Counted from the stretch's first letter, positions 36,860 through 45,680 are shown. The stretch is DNA of 64,000 nucleotides from Streptomyces sp. YIM 130001 (GCF_003574445.1 NZ_KZ984550.1:1-64000); one strand, 5' to 3'. Program-made: numbers and translations. The notes: generated by a model not told the origin, from the sequence alone.

Positions 36860-38017
36860 TCAGCCGTTCAACTCGTCGTGACGCTCCTTGAGTTGCGCGG
36901 CGCCGGCCTCCGTCAGTTCACCGTGCAGCCTCATCCGCGCGACACCTCCGTCGGGGAACGCATCGAGGCGTACGTGCGTGGCCACCGCGGCCGTGGGGAG
37001 CTTGAAGCGGTGCAGCGTGTCGGGCTGGAGGCGGGTCTTCGGCAGGATCTCGAACCACTCGCCGCTCTCGCCGTCGCGCCCGCTGAGCGCGATCCAGCCG
37101 GCCGAATTGCCCTTCAGGTACGCCGTGTCGATCTCGATCGCACGGATCTCGCCCTGCGCGACGAGCCGGAACCGCACCCAGTCGTTTGTGCCCCGCACCC
37201 GGCGGCGGCGGTTCTCCCAGCCGTCGTCCATCTTCTGCGAGGTGCCCGGCAGGATGATCTGCGTGGGCGAGGAGTAGAACTTGTCCGAGGCGTCCTCGTA
37301 GGTGCCGCCGTTGACCGCGGCGAGCAGGTCGAAGGTGCCGAGGAGGCCGAGCCACTCGGGGTCGGGGACGACCTCGCCGTGCACGCGGAGGCGGGCTATG
37401 CCCCCGTCGGGGTGCTGGCAGAGGCGGATGTGGGTGTAGCGGCGTCCTGTGGTGACCTCGAAGGCGTTGGCCGCGTGGCCGAGTACCGGGCTCACCGGGA
37501 CGATCTCGTCCCACTTCACGTCGTCGGCGAGCAGGTCCTCGGGGCTCGGGCTGCCCTCGACGGCGGTGGCCTGGACGCTGACGCGCTGCGGGTAGTTGCC
37601 GCGGAAGTGGGCGGTGTCGACGACGATGCCGCGGATCACGCCCGGGGCGCCGAGCCGGACCAGGGCCCAGTCGTGCTCGTCGGGCGCCGGGAAGGGCTCG
37701 TCGGCGCCGGCGCCGCGGCGGCGGCGGGTCTCCCAGCCGTCCATGATCTTGCCCTTGTGGCCGAAGTGCTCGGGGTCGAAGACGGCGTCGTGGCGCAGCA
37801 GCAGGTTCTCGCGCTGGGCGAAGAACTCGTCGTTGGCGGCGACGACTCCGCCGCCGAGGCGGCGGTCGGCCAGGTCGACGAGGTCGGTGAACGCGAACTC
37901 ACCGGTGCGACGGTAGTCGGCGTACGGGTCGCCGCCGCCATACGGCGAGGCGTCGTTGGCGTGCGGGTCGGCGGGGTCGTTGCTGGGGGCCACGGGGGCG
38001 GTTCGCTCGGTCGGCAT
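36860..38017 (-). CDS. alc: Allantoicase
   Basis: Allantoicase hydrolyses allantoate to ureidoglycolate and urea in purine breakdown. The 385-residue protein contains the expected two homologous beta-sandwich halves, each with the motif pattern K-x-MDGWE-x-RRRR (KIMDGWETRRRR and KMDDGWENRRRR) and a matching HIRL or HVRL strand near its end. ATG 38017 is the start. A perfect 20-bp palindrome lies 33 bp upstream, suggesting repression. Other purine-degradation genes such as allantoinase are not in the window. The gene downstream of LysR is on the same strand but probably has its own promoter. Confidence 0.95.
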   Translation of the reverse strand: MPTERTAPVAPSNDPADPHANDASPYGGGDPYADYRRTGEFAFTDLVDLADRRLGGGVVAANDEFFAQRENLLLRHDAVFDPEHFGHKGKIMDGWETRRRRGAGADEPFPAPDEHDWALVRLGAPGVIRGIVVDTAHFRGNYPQRVSVQATAVEGSPSPEDLLADDVKWDEIVPVSPVLGHAANAFEVTTGRRYTHIRLCQHPDGGIARLRVHGEVVPDPEWLGLLGTFDLLAAVNGGTYEDASDKFYSSPTQIILPGTSQKMDDGWENRRRRVRGTNDWVRFRLVAQGEIRAIEIDTAYLKGNSAGWIALSGRDGESGEWFEILPKTRLQPDTLHRFKLPTAAVATHVRLDAFPDGGVARMRLHGELTEAGAAQLKERHDELNG

Positions 38018-38049
38018 ACCACCAGCTTGGACGCGATGACACCTCAGGT

Positions 38050-38069
38050 CCATCGAAACTTTTCGATGG
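38050..38069. promoter_or_regulatory. Palindromic operator upstream of allantoicase
   Basis: CCATCGAAA and TTTCGATGG form perfect 9-bp arms with a 2-base spacer. The site is 33 bp before the alc ATG, a typical repressor position. An AllR-like IclR regulator of allantoin use is a reasonable guess. The neighbouring LysR is the other candidate. Confidence 0.7.
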
Positions 38070-38142
38070 TGACGTTCAGCTCAACTTAAAGATCAAGAGG
38101 AGGTCCCGCGCGCGGGACACAGCCACCCGGCGCCGACCGCGG

Positions 38143-39147
38143 CTACGTGTCGTACGGGCTCCGGTACGCCTCCGCAGCCTCGCGCAGGGTGCGCAGCACT
38201 CGGGCCAGGGCCGGCCCCTCCTCCGCCCCGCGGCGCACGGCCGCCACCACGTGTCGCATGGGCTGATCCGGACTCAGGGTGCGCGTCACGACGCCGGGTG
38301 CCCGCTGCGCGGCCATGCGCGGCACCAGAGCCACGCCCATACCGGCCTCGACCATCGACAGGATCGCGGTCCAGCCGGCCGCACTGTGCGCCTGCTCGGG
38401 TACGAACCCGGCGGCCTCGCAGGCGGCGCGGGTGATCTCCGACCAGGGGCCGCTGCCACCGAAGATCCAGCGCTCACCGGACAGATCGGCGAGCCGCAGC
38501 CCGGCCTCCGCGGCCATCGGGTGCCCGGAGGGCAGGGCCACGTCGAGCGGGTCGGCGAGCAGCGGAACGCGGGTGAACTTCGGGTCGCGGGCCGTCGGCG
38601 CGTGCGCGGCGAGCGACAGGGCGAGGTCCACGTGCCCGCTGGCGAGCAGTTCGTACGCCTCGGCCGCCTCCGCCTCGCGGACTCTCACCTCGAGCCCGGG
38701 AGCAGCCGCCCTGAGGCGTCGTACGGCGGGCACCACGAGCGCGGGCACGGCCGTCGAGAAGGCGCCGACACGGACCTCGCCGGCCTCGCCGCGCGCGTAT
38801 CCGGCGAGATCGGCGTCCGCCCGCTCCAGCTGTGCGAACACGGCCTCGGCATGGCGCAGCACGAGATGCGCGGCGTCCGTCAGGCGCACCCGGCGCCCCT
38901 GCGCCTCGAGCAGCGGGACGCCGACCTGGCGGGCCAGGTTGGTGAGCTGCTGGGACACCGCGGACGGCGTCATCAGGAGGGCCTCGGCGGTCGCGGTGAC
39001 AGTGCCGCACTCGCTGAGCGCCTTGAGGATGCGCAGCTTCCGCAGGTCCCAGTCGGTCGCACGGGACGACTCCGGGGGGCGCTGCGCTCCGGGGGCCTGC
39101 CGCGACTCCGGCGTGTGCGGCGGCTCGGGCGTCCGGGGCTCGGTCAT
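38143..39147 (-). CDS. LysR-family transcriptional regulator
   Basis: The protein is 334 residues. After about 30 low-complexity residues comes the N-terminal helix-turn-helix (LRKLRILKALSECGTVTATAEALLMTPSAVSQQLTNLARQ), followed by a LysR effector-binding domain starting at GEVRVGAFSTA. The spacing LEAQGRRVRLTDAA is typical. The start is ATG 39147, with a TTG at 39156 as an alternative. It lies upstream of alc in the same direction with a 125-bp gap. No divergent partner gene is present on its other side, so its target is unclear. Confidence 0.9.
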   Translation of the reverse strand: MTEPRTPEPPHTPESRQAPGAQRPPESSRATDWDLRKLRILKALSECGTVTATAEALLMTPSAVSQQLTNLARQVGVPLLEAQGRRVRLTDAAHLVLRHAEAVFAQLERADADLAGYARGEAGEVRVGAFSTAVPALVVPAVRRLRAAAPGLEVRVREAEAAEAYELLASGHVDLALSLAAHAPTARDPKFTRVPLLADPLDVALPSGHPMAAEAGLRLADLSGERWIFGGSGPWSEITRAACEAAGFVPEQAHSAAGWTAILSMVEAGMGVALVPRMAAQRAPGVVTRTLSPDQPMRHVVAAVRRGAEEGPALARVLRTLREAAEAYRSPYDT

Positions 39148-39280
39148 GACCGGCAACCTATCCCGCTCGGACCTCTCGCACGGCGCGCGCGTGACTCACT
39201 CCACTCGTCAGCGGTACTGAATGCTCGTACGTGATCCGTGCAGTGCCGGAGAACGATCTCGGCGGAGGTCCGACGCAAAG

Positions 39281-39335
39281 ACGCCGAGGGCGTCCCCGGA
39301 CCGGTCGGTACACGGTCCGGGGACGCCCTCGGCGT
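39281..39335 (-). terminator. Very strong hairpin terminator
   Basis: A perfect 23-bp stem (arms 39281-39303 and 39313-39335) with a 9-base loop lies 20 bp past the stop of the small membrane-protein gene and upstream of the LysR start. It is the longest perfect stem noticed in the window. Confidence 0.9.
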
Positions 39336-39354
39336 AAGGGTGCGGTGCGGCGGC

Positions 39355-39585
39355 TCAGTCCTTCTTCGGCTTCTTGTCGCCGATCATCACCAGTCCCGCG
39401 ATGACCAGGAAGAGCACGATGGGCGCCGCGACATAGAGACCGAGCGTCTCGATGACGTCCAGCCCCGGACCCGGGTCGTCACCGTCGTCGGGCGTCAGCG
39501 CGAGCGCGGGGGACGACATCAGCAGCATCATCAGCGACGTACCGGCTGCTACGGCGCCGGCGCGCAGGGCGTTCTTCTTGTCCAC
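39355..39585 (-). CDS. Small exported or membrane protein (76 aa), unknown
   Basis: I do not recognise a family. The 76-residue product has a signal-like N-terminus (basic start, hydrophobic 8-25, SPALAL cleavage-like region) and then an acidic, Pro/Gly-rich stretch (TPDDGDDPGPG). A second hydrophobic helix (about 46-66) and a basic tail GDKKPKKD follow. It would sit in the membrane with a short outside loop. The GTG start at 39585 has no strong ribosome site. It lies 21 bp after malQ, same strand, so it may be co-transcribed with malQ. Confidence 0.75.
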   Translation of the reverse strand: MDKKNALRAGAVAAGTSLMMLLMSSPALALTPDDGDDPGPGLDVIETLGLYVAAPIVLFLVIAGLVMIGDKKPKKD

Positions 39586-39606
39586 GGAGCCAACGTAGCG
39601 AATGCC

Positions 39607-41886
39607 TCAGCGCACCGCGCGCCCGGGGTCCCCGTACGGGCCCGCCGGCATCTCGTCCTTCGCGCCCGCGCGCGCACCCGTCGGGCCCCGCAGATCACCG
39701 AACAGGGCGTGCAGCCGGGGGGAGGCGGCGAGTGCCTCGAGGGTGACCGGCCGTCCGTCGGGACCGGCCATCGGCAGCCGCCAGTTGGGGTACTCGTCGA
39801 GGGTGCCGGGCAGGTTCTGCGGCCGCCGGTCGCCGATCGCGTCGGGCAGCCACACCCCCACCAGCCGGGACGGGGTCCGCAGCAGGAAGCGGTACACGGC
39901 CCGGATCCCGGCCTCCTCGTCACCGATGTCGCCCATCCCGCCGATCCCTCCGGTGCCGCCGGTGCCGCCGGTGCCACCGACACCACCGGCGTCGTCGAGC
40001 AGCCCGAGCGAGGCGAACAGGGACAGCCACTGCGCGGATTCGGCGGCGTCCGCGTCGCGGGCCTCCCGCAGCGGTTCACCGAGCAGGCCGAGCCGGTGCC
40101 GCAGCGTGACGTGCTCGCCGCTGAGCCGGGCCGCGGTGGGCGGCAGATCGTGAGTGGTGGCGGTGGCCAGACAGCTCCCGCGCCACCGTTCGGGCGGCAG
40201 CGGAAGGCCCGTACCGTCCCAGTCGCGCTCGAACCACAGGACCGAGGTGCCGAGCACGCCCCGCTCGGCGAGACGTTCGCGCACCCCCGGCTCGACCGTG
40301 CCGAGGTCCTCGCCGATCACCACGGCCCCCGCCCGGTGCGCCTCGATGGCGAGGACCGCGAGCATCGCCTCGGCGTCGTAGGAGACGTACGCACCTTCGG
40401 TGGGCGGTCGACCGGACGGCACCCACCAGAGCCGGAACAGGCCCATCACATGGTCGATGCGCACCGCGCCCGCGTGCCGGAGCAGCCCCCGCAGCAGCTC
40501 CCGGAACGGCGCGTACCCCGAGGCGGCCAGCGCGTCCGGCCGCCAGGGCGGCAGACCCCAGTCCTGGCCACGGGAGTTGAAGGCGTCGGGCGGTGCGCCC
40601 ACCGACATCCCGGTGGCGAAGCAGTCCTGCTGCGCCCAGGTGTCGGCGCCGTCCGGGTGCACGCCGACCGCGAGGTCCTGGATCAGGCCGATGCCCATGC
40701 CGGCGTCGCGCGCGGAGCGCTGTGCGGCGGCGAGTTGGGTGTCGGTGAGCCAGGCGAGCCAGCCGTGGAAGCCGACCCGGTCGGCGAGTTCGGTCCGGGC
40801 CCGTGCGGTGCCGGGCGATCCCGGCGTACGCAGGTCGGCGGGCCAGGAACGCCAGTCCGGGCCGTGGCGTTCGGCCAGCGCACACCAGGTCGTGTGCGTG
40901 TCGAGGGCCGTACCGGCCGCATCGAGGAACGCGCGGTGCGCTGCGCCGCGTTCGGGGCTCATCGGCACCCTGCGCAGGATCTCCAGGGCCTGCGACTTGA
41001 GCTCCCACACGGCGTCCCGGTCGATCAGCGCACCGTCGTCGAGCACCGACTCCCGCAGCCGCGCGGCCCGTTCGAGGATCGGCTCGATACGCGTGCGGTC
41101 CTCGGGGGCGAGCCGGTCGTACTCGGGGACGTCCTCGATGCGCAGATGGACCGGATCGGGAAAGCGGCGCGAGGCGGGGCGGTACGGGGACGGGTCGGAC
41201 GGTGCGCCCGGCATGCCGGCGTGCAGCGGGTTGATCTGGACGAACGCGGCACCGAGCGCGCGCCCCGACCAGGCGGCGAGTTCCGCGAGGTCCCCCAGGT
41301 CGCCCATGCCCCAGGAGCGCTGCGAGAGCAGCGAGTAGAGCTGCACGAGCAAGCCGTACGAGCGCCCCTCGGGTCCGGGGGCCCGCTCCGGAGGCACGAC
41401 GAGATGGGCGTCCGCCGTGCGTCCGTCGGGTGTCTCGGCGTGCAGCAGGTGCACACCGAGCGACAGTTGGGGGTCGAGCGGGCCGGCCAGGGTGGCGCCC
41501 TGCTCGGTGTGCACGGTGAGCTGCGTGCCGGGCGGCAGCGCGGCGAGCTCCGGCGCGAGACTGCCCGGCCACTGCACGAGGGTCGGTGGCAGCAGGCGTT
41601 CGCGGAGTTCCCGCATCCGCGCGTCGAGAGCGGCCCGCACGGCCGCTTCCCCGCCGGCGTCCACACCGAGCGCGGCGAGCACCTCGACCACGGCGGCCTG
41701 CCCACCGGACGAGCCGTCGGCGGGGGTCGAGAGCGAGGTGGCGGCCGCGTCCGAGGCGGGGGCCGTGTGTGTGGTGTCGACGCCGTACAGGGCGGCAAGC
41801 CGGGCCAGGCTCATCCTCGTCCCCCAGGAGGGCTCGTCCGCGGGCGGTCTCGGACCGGACGGCCGGGACGGCAGCTCGGTCGGCAT
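39607..41886 (-). CDS. malQ: 4-alpha-glucanotransferase (amylomaltase)
   Basis: MalQ transfers maltosyl and longer alpha-1,4-glucan segments in maltodextrin metabolism. The 759-residue protein has an N-terminal domain typical of actinobacterial GH77 proteins and then the catalytic barrel. GH77 motifs are IQDLAVGV, RIDHVMGLFRLWWVP (nucleophile region), VIGEDLGTVEP (acid/base), and THDLPP. Near the C-terminus an odd Gly-rich insertion (VGGTGGTGGTGGIGGMG) is encoded by a short tandem repeat at 39930-39990. ATG 41886 starts the gene. No other maltose genes adjoin it. Confidence 0.94.
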   Translation of the reverse strand: MPTELPSRPSGPRPPADEPSWGTRMSLARLAALYGVDTTHTAPASDAAATSLSTPADGSSGGQAAVVEVLAALGVDAGGEAAVRAALDARMRELRERLLPPTLVQWPGSLAPELAALPPGTQLTVHTEQGATLAGPLDPQLSLGVHLLHAETPDGRTADAHLVVPPERAPGPEGRSYGLLVQLYSLLSQRSWGMGDLGDLAELAAWSGRALGAAFVQINPLHAGMPGAPSDPSPYRPASRRFPDPVHLRIEDVPEYDRLAPEDRTRIEPILERAARLRESVLDDGALIDRDAVWELKSQALEILRRVPMSPERGAAHRAFLDAAGTALDTHTTWCALAERHGPDWRSWPADLRTPGSPGTARARTELADRVGFHGWLAWLTDTQLAAAQRSARDAGMGIGLIQDLAVGVHPDGADTWAQQDCFATGMSVGAPPDAFNSRGQDWGLPPWRPDALAASGYAPFRELLRGLLRHAGAVRIDHVMGLFRLWWVPSGRPPTEGAYVSYDAEAMLAVLAIEAHRAGAVVIGEDLGTVEPGVRERLAERGVLGTSVLWFERDWDGTGLPLPPERWRGSCLATATTHDLPPTAARLSGEHVTLRHRLGLLGEPLREARDADAAESAQWLSLFASLGLLDDAGGVGGTGGTGGTGGIGGMGDIGDEEAGIRAVYRFLLRTPSRLVGVWLPDAIGDRRPQNLPGTLDEYPNWRLPMAGPDGRPVTLEALAASPRLHALFGDLRGPTGARAGAKDEMPAGPYGDPGRAVR
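39930..39990 (-). repeat. In-frame triplet-type repeat inside malQ
   Basis: A 9-bp unit encoding Gly-Gly-Thr (with Gly-Gly-Ile/Met/Val variants) is repeated about six times. It adds a flexible loop between conserved helices and looks like strand-slippage expansion. Confidence 0.7.
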
Positions 41887-42068
41887 GCCTTAGGGATGGT
41901 ACGGCCGTCGAACGGCGGGACACCGCTCTTTTGCCCGGCCTTGCCCGGTTTCGCCACGGAGGAGTGACCTGCTGCGGTCACGTCGACGCGGCCGGTCCGG
42001 CCGACGCACGGCACGGAAGCGGCCGTACGGGACGGATCCCGTCGACGGGGAGGAGTGCGGGGCGGCGC

Positions 42069-42338
42069 CTAGTGGACGGAGGGGTCCAGGCCCGAGGCGG
42101 TGCCGGTGGCCGTCGGCTCGCTGGTCAGCGGAGCGGCGTCGGCGAGCGGTGGTTCGCTGGTGAGAGGGGCGGCGTCGGCGAGCGGAGGCTCGCTCGTCAG
42201 AGGCGGTTCCGCGCACCCGCAGGAGCAGGAGCCGAGCAACCCGGAGTCGGGTCCGGACACCAGCGACAGGTCCGGCAGGTCGCGCGGCTCCGGGCGTTTG
42301 GAGAGGGCGTCGAGCAGCAACTGAGCGGAAGCGGCCAC
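42069..42338 (-). CDS. Small protein with CSCGC motif and 12-residue repeats, unknown
   Basis: I do not recognise this 89-residue product. The N-terminal half (VAASAQLLLDALSKRPEPRD) is a short amphipathic helix followed by an acidic segment ending LLGSCSCGC. The C-terminal half is two and a half copies of PPLADAAPLTSE, encoded by a 36-bp DNA tandem. The GTG at 42338 has AAGGAGG 6 bases upstream, which strongly supports translation. The layout, leader-like helix then a Cys cluster, loosely resembles ribosomally made peptide precursors. No modifying enzyme is nearby. It is divergent from the GH84 gene, with a palindrome between them. Confidence 0.65.
   Translation of the reverse strand: MAASAQLLLDALSKRPEPRDLPDLSLVSGPDSGLLGSCSCGCAEPPLTSEPPLADAAPLTSEPPLADAAPLTSEPTATGTASGLDPSVH
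42115..42203 (-). repeat. 36-bp tandem repeat in the small Cys-rich gene
   Basis: Units 42115-42150 and 42151-42186 are followed by a partial third copy to about 42203. The reading frame is kept. Differences between copies are few, suggesting recent expansion. Confidence 0.75.
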
Positions 42339-42406
42339 GAGTGGCCTCCTTGTCTGCGAGGGCAGGGCTTTCGCGCCCCTACCCAGTCGGCACGCAGGCA
42401 TTCGGA

Positions 42407-42428
42407 GAATGTGAGGCGCTTCACATTC
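42407..42428. promoter_or_regulatory. 22-bp palindromic operator between the small Cys-rich gene and the GH84 gene
   Basis: GAATGTGA and TCACATTC are perfect 8-bp arms around a 6-base spacer. The site lies about 70 bp from the start of the minus-strand gene and 145 bp from the plus-strand gene, so one regulator could act on both. The regulator is not identified. Confidence 0.65.
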
Positions 42429-42572
42429 AACTCTCACCCCCGGGATTCCGGTGACCCGTTGAGAGTGATCGGCGACGCACCGCAAGCACAGAACTGGCAC
42501 AACAGGCCCGGACATTGACACTCTGGGCGCCGTGGCGGTGGGTTCGGCCCACCCTGGAACGCCGCGCGGGAC

Positions 42573-45572
42573 ATGCGGAGAAGGGCAGGGCGAGCCGTGC
42601 AGCTACGGCGAAGCAAGGGGGCGGCCGCCGTCGTGGCCGCCGTCATCGGCGGCCTGCTCGGTGGTGCGCCGGGAGCGCTCGCCGCCCCACAGGATCCGGC
42701 CGGTTCCGCGCTCGGCTCCGAGGACCGCGAGGACAACGCCGCCCTTCCGTCGGTCTGGCCCCGCCCCCAGAACCTCCAGCCCTCCGGTGCCGCGGTCCCG
42801 ATCGGTTCCGCCGTTGCCCTGCTGACCGACGAGAACACCGACCCGTATGCCGTGCAGGCGCTGCGCACCCTGCTGCGCGAGGCCGGCGCCCGCCAGATCA
42901 CCGAGGTGCCGGCCGGCGCGGCGCCACCGGCGGACGGCCTGCTGGTGCGGGCCGGACAGGCGGCCGGCGGGCGCTCCGGCGCGAGCCGCGCGCTCGGCGC
43001 GATGCGGGCCCCCGAGCGCGGCGATCTGCCGTCCGGCGGCTACCGGCTGGCAGTCGGACGCCACGGGGGCCGCGACACCGTCGCGCTCGAGGGCGCGGGC
43101 CCGGACGGCCTGTTCCACGGCGTACAGACGCTGCGGCAGGTGACCTCCGGCGGCCAGGTCGCGGGCGTGAAGGTCCGCGACTGGCCCGGCACGGCGGTCC
43201 GCGGCATGACGGAGGGCTTCTACGGCACCCCCTGGACCCGCGAACAGCGGCTCGCCCAGCTCGACTTCATGGGCCGCACCAAGCAGAACCGCTATCTGTA
43301 CGCGCCGGGCGACGACCCGTTCCGTACGGCCCGCTGGCGTGAGCCGTATCCGGCCGAGCAGCGCGCGGACTTCCGGGCGCTGACGAAACAGGCGGCGGCG
43401 AACCATGTGACGTTCGCCTGGGCCGTCTCCCCCGGACAGACGATGTGCATGTCCTCCAAGGAGGACATGCAGGCACTGACGCGCAAGGTCGATGCCATGT
43501 GGGCGCTGGGGGTGCGCGCGTTCCAACTGCAGTTCCAGGACGTGTCGTACAGCGAGTGGCACTGCGGGCAGGACGCCGAGACCTTCGGCTCGGGGCCGGA
43601 CGCCGCCGCCCGCGCCCATGCGCAGGTGGCGAACGCGGTGGCCGCGCATCTCGCCGAGCGCCACGCGGGCGCCGAACCGCTGACCCTGATGCCGACCGAG
43701 TACTACCAGGACGGGAAGACCGAGTACCGCACCTCGCTCGCCGAGGATCTCGACGGGCGCGTCCAGGTGGCCTGGACCGGCGTCGGTGTGGTGCCGAAGA
43801 CCATCACCGGCGGTGAACTCGAGGGCGCACGCGAGGCGTTCGGGCACTCGCTGGTCACGATGGACAACTACCCGGTCAACGACTATGCGCAGGACCGGCT
43901 GTTCCTCGGCCCGTACCGCGGCCGCGAACCGGCCGTCGCGGCGGGCTCCGCGGCTCTGCTCGCCAACGCCATGGAGCAGCCGGCCGCCTCCCGGATCCCG
44001 CTCTTCACGGCGGCCGACTACGCCTGGAACCCCAAGGCGTACCGTCCAGGTGAATCCTGGCAGGCGGCCATCGACGACCTCGCGGACGGTGATGCCTCGC
44101 GGCTGCCGGCGGTCCGCGCGCTGGCCGGCAACCACGCCTCGTCGGTGCTCGGCACGAACGAGTCCGCGTATCTGCGCCCGCTCGTCGACGCGTTCTTCGC
44201 GGTGCGGCCCTCCGGCGACCGGCAGCGGACCGCGCAGGCGGCCAGGGCGCTGCGTGCGGCGTTCACCGCGATGCGCGAGGCGCCCCAGCGGCTTGCGGCC
44301 ACGGAACTGGCGGACGAGGCCGGCCCGTGGCTGGCCCAACTGTCCCGCTACGGCCGGGCCGGCGAGCAGGCCGTGGACCTGCTGGAGGCACAGGCAGACG
44401 GCGACGGTGCGAAGGCGTGGTCCGGGGCGCGGTCACTGGACACCCTCCGCGAAGACCTGAAGTCGAGCCGGGTGACGGTCGGCAAGGACGTACTCGATCC
44501 GTTCCTCGACCGGGTACAGAAGACGGCCGCGGCCTGGACCGGTGCGTCCGACGCTCCCGACCGGGTGAACGAGGAGCGCGGCTCCTACACCGTGCGCCTG
44601 CCGCGCCCGCGCCCCCTCGAAGCGGTCACGGTGCTCGCGGATCCGGCCGAGCGCAGCGGCTTCCTTCAGGCGCATGTGCCGGGCCAGGGCTGGCGGAACG
44701 TCGGCCGGCTGTCCGGCGGCGGCTGGACGGAGACGGGGACGGACGGGCTGAGCGCGGACGCCCTGCGGGTCGTCGGCGAGGGCGCCACCGGCCGCTCCGG
44801 ACCGCCCGAAGGCCGTCAACGCGGCAGCAGCGTGCGGCACATCGTGCCCTGGTACGCCGACGCGGAACGCGCCGGACTCTCCCTCGACCGGTCCGAGACG
44901 GATGCGCAGATCGGCGGCCCCGCGGAGCGGGTGACGGCGAGGCTGGCCTCGCGGCGCCCCGCGGAGGTGCGCGGCAAGGTCACCGCGAAGGCCCCGAAGG
45001 GTGTCGAGGCGCGGGTACCGGAGGGCATCCGGGTTCCGCGCGGGGCGACGGTCGAGGTACCCGTGGACGTACGCATCCCCGAGGACACCCCCGCAGGCAG
45101 CTACCGGGTGCCGGTCTCCTTCGGCGACGAGACGCGCACCCTGACGGTGCGCGCCTTTCCACGTACCGGCGGACCCGATCTGGCCCGCGGTGCGCAGGCC
45201 GCTTCGTCCGGCGACGAGACCCCGGACTTCCCGGCCGCGAAGGCCAACGACGGTGATTCCGGGACCCGTTGGTCCTCGCCCGTGGAGGACGGTGCCTGGT
45301 GGCAGATGGAGCTGGCCGAACCGGTCCGACTCGGCCGGGTGGTACTGAACTGGCAGGACGCCCACGCGTCCCGCTACCGCGTGCAGGTCTCCGCGAACGG
45401 GCACAGCTGGCGTGACGCGGCCACGGTCACCGACTCCCGCGGTGGCCGCGAGTCGGTTCGCATGGACCAGCGGGACGTACGGTTCGTCCGTGTCCAGGGC
45501 GACGAGCGGGCGACCCGCTTCGGCTACTCCCTCTGGTCGGTGGAGGCGTACGCGGTGACTGCGGACCGGTAG
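42573..45572 (+). CDS. Secreted GH84 beta-N-acetylglucosaminidase/hyaluronidase-like protein
   Basis: The 999-residue exported protein has a signal peptide (hydrophobic core about 18-32, ALAA near 38) and an N-terminal small alpha/beta domain (about 60-205). A GH84-like catalytic barrel (about 210-500, opening RGMTEGFYGTPW) follows, then a helical domain and an NEW3-type beta domain (about 800-870). A C-terminal F5/8-type discoidin module (about 885-995, WWQMELAEPVRLGRVVLNWQD) would bind sugars. Where GH84 enzymes have the Asp-Asp catalytic pair, this reads Gln322-Asp323 (LQFQDVS), so activity may be altered. The ATG at 42573 has a poor ribosome site, and GTG 42597 is possible. Confidence 0.87.
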   Translation: MRRRAGRAVQLRRSKGAAAVVAAVIGGLLGGAPGALAAPQDPAGSALGSEDREDNAALPSVWPRPQNLQPSGAAVPIGSAVALLTDENTDPYAVQALRTLLREAGARQITEVPAGAAPPADGLLVRAGQAAGGRSGASRALGAMRAPERGDLPSGGYRLAVGRHGGRDTVALEGAGPDGLFHGVQTLRQVTSGGQVAGVKVRDWPGTAVRGMTEGFYGTPWTREQRLAQLDFMGRTKQNRYLYAPGDDPFRTARWREPYPAEQRADFRALTKQAAANHVTFAWAVSPGQTMCMSSKEDMQALTRKVDAMWALGVRAFQLQFQDVSYSEWHCGQDAETFGSGPDAAARAHAQVANAVAAHLAERHAGAEPLTLMPTEYYQDGKTEYRTSLAEDLDGRVQVAWTGVGVVPKTITGGELEGAREAFGHSLVTMDNYPVNDYAQDRLFLGPYRGREPAVAAGSAALLANAMEQPAASRIPLFTAADYAWNPKAYRPGESWQAAIDDLADGDASRLPAVRALAGNHASSVLGTNESAYLRPLVDAFFAVRPSGDRQRTAQAARALRAAFTAMREAPQRLAATELADEAGPWLAQLSRYGRAGEQAVDLLEAQADGDGAKAWSGARSLDTLREDLKSSRVTVGKDVLDPFLDRVQKTAAAWTGASDAPDRVNEERGSYTVRLPRPRPLEAVTVLADPAERSGFLQAHVPGQGWRNVGRLSGGGWTETGTDGLSADALRVVGEGATGRSGPPEGRQRGSSVRHIVPWYADAERAGLSLDRSETDAQIGGPAERVTARLASRRPAEVRGKVTAKAPKGVEARVPEGIRVPRGATVEVPVDVRIPEDTPAGSYRVPVSFGDETRTLTVRAFPRTGGPDLARGAQAASSGDETPDFPAAKANDGDSGTRWSSPVEDGAWWQMELAEPVRLGRVVLNWQDAHASRYRVQVSANGHSWRDAATVTDSRGGRESVRMDQRDVRFVRVQGDERATRFGYSLWSVEAYAVTADR

Positions 45573-45680
45573 AGCTCCCTCGGCGCGGGGCGGCTCGGCC
45601 GTCGAGTCCATCCACCTCGTCGCGTCCGGCCCGCCTCAACCGGAGTGCCAGTTCCCACTTTCAGTCCCCTCCGCTTCACT

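Noticed and set aside
39238..41967. Plus-strand open frame of 909 codons opposite malQ
   Set aside because: It is a shadow of malQ. GH77 motifs are on the minus strand, and this frame also runs through a perfect terminator hairpin.
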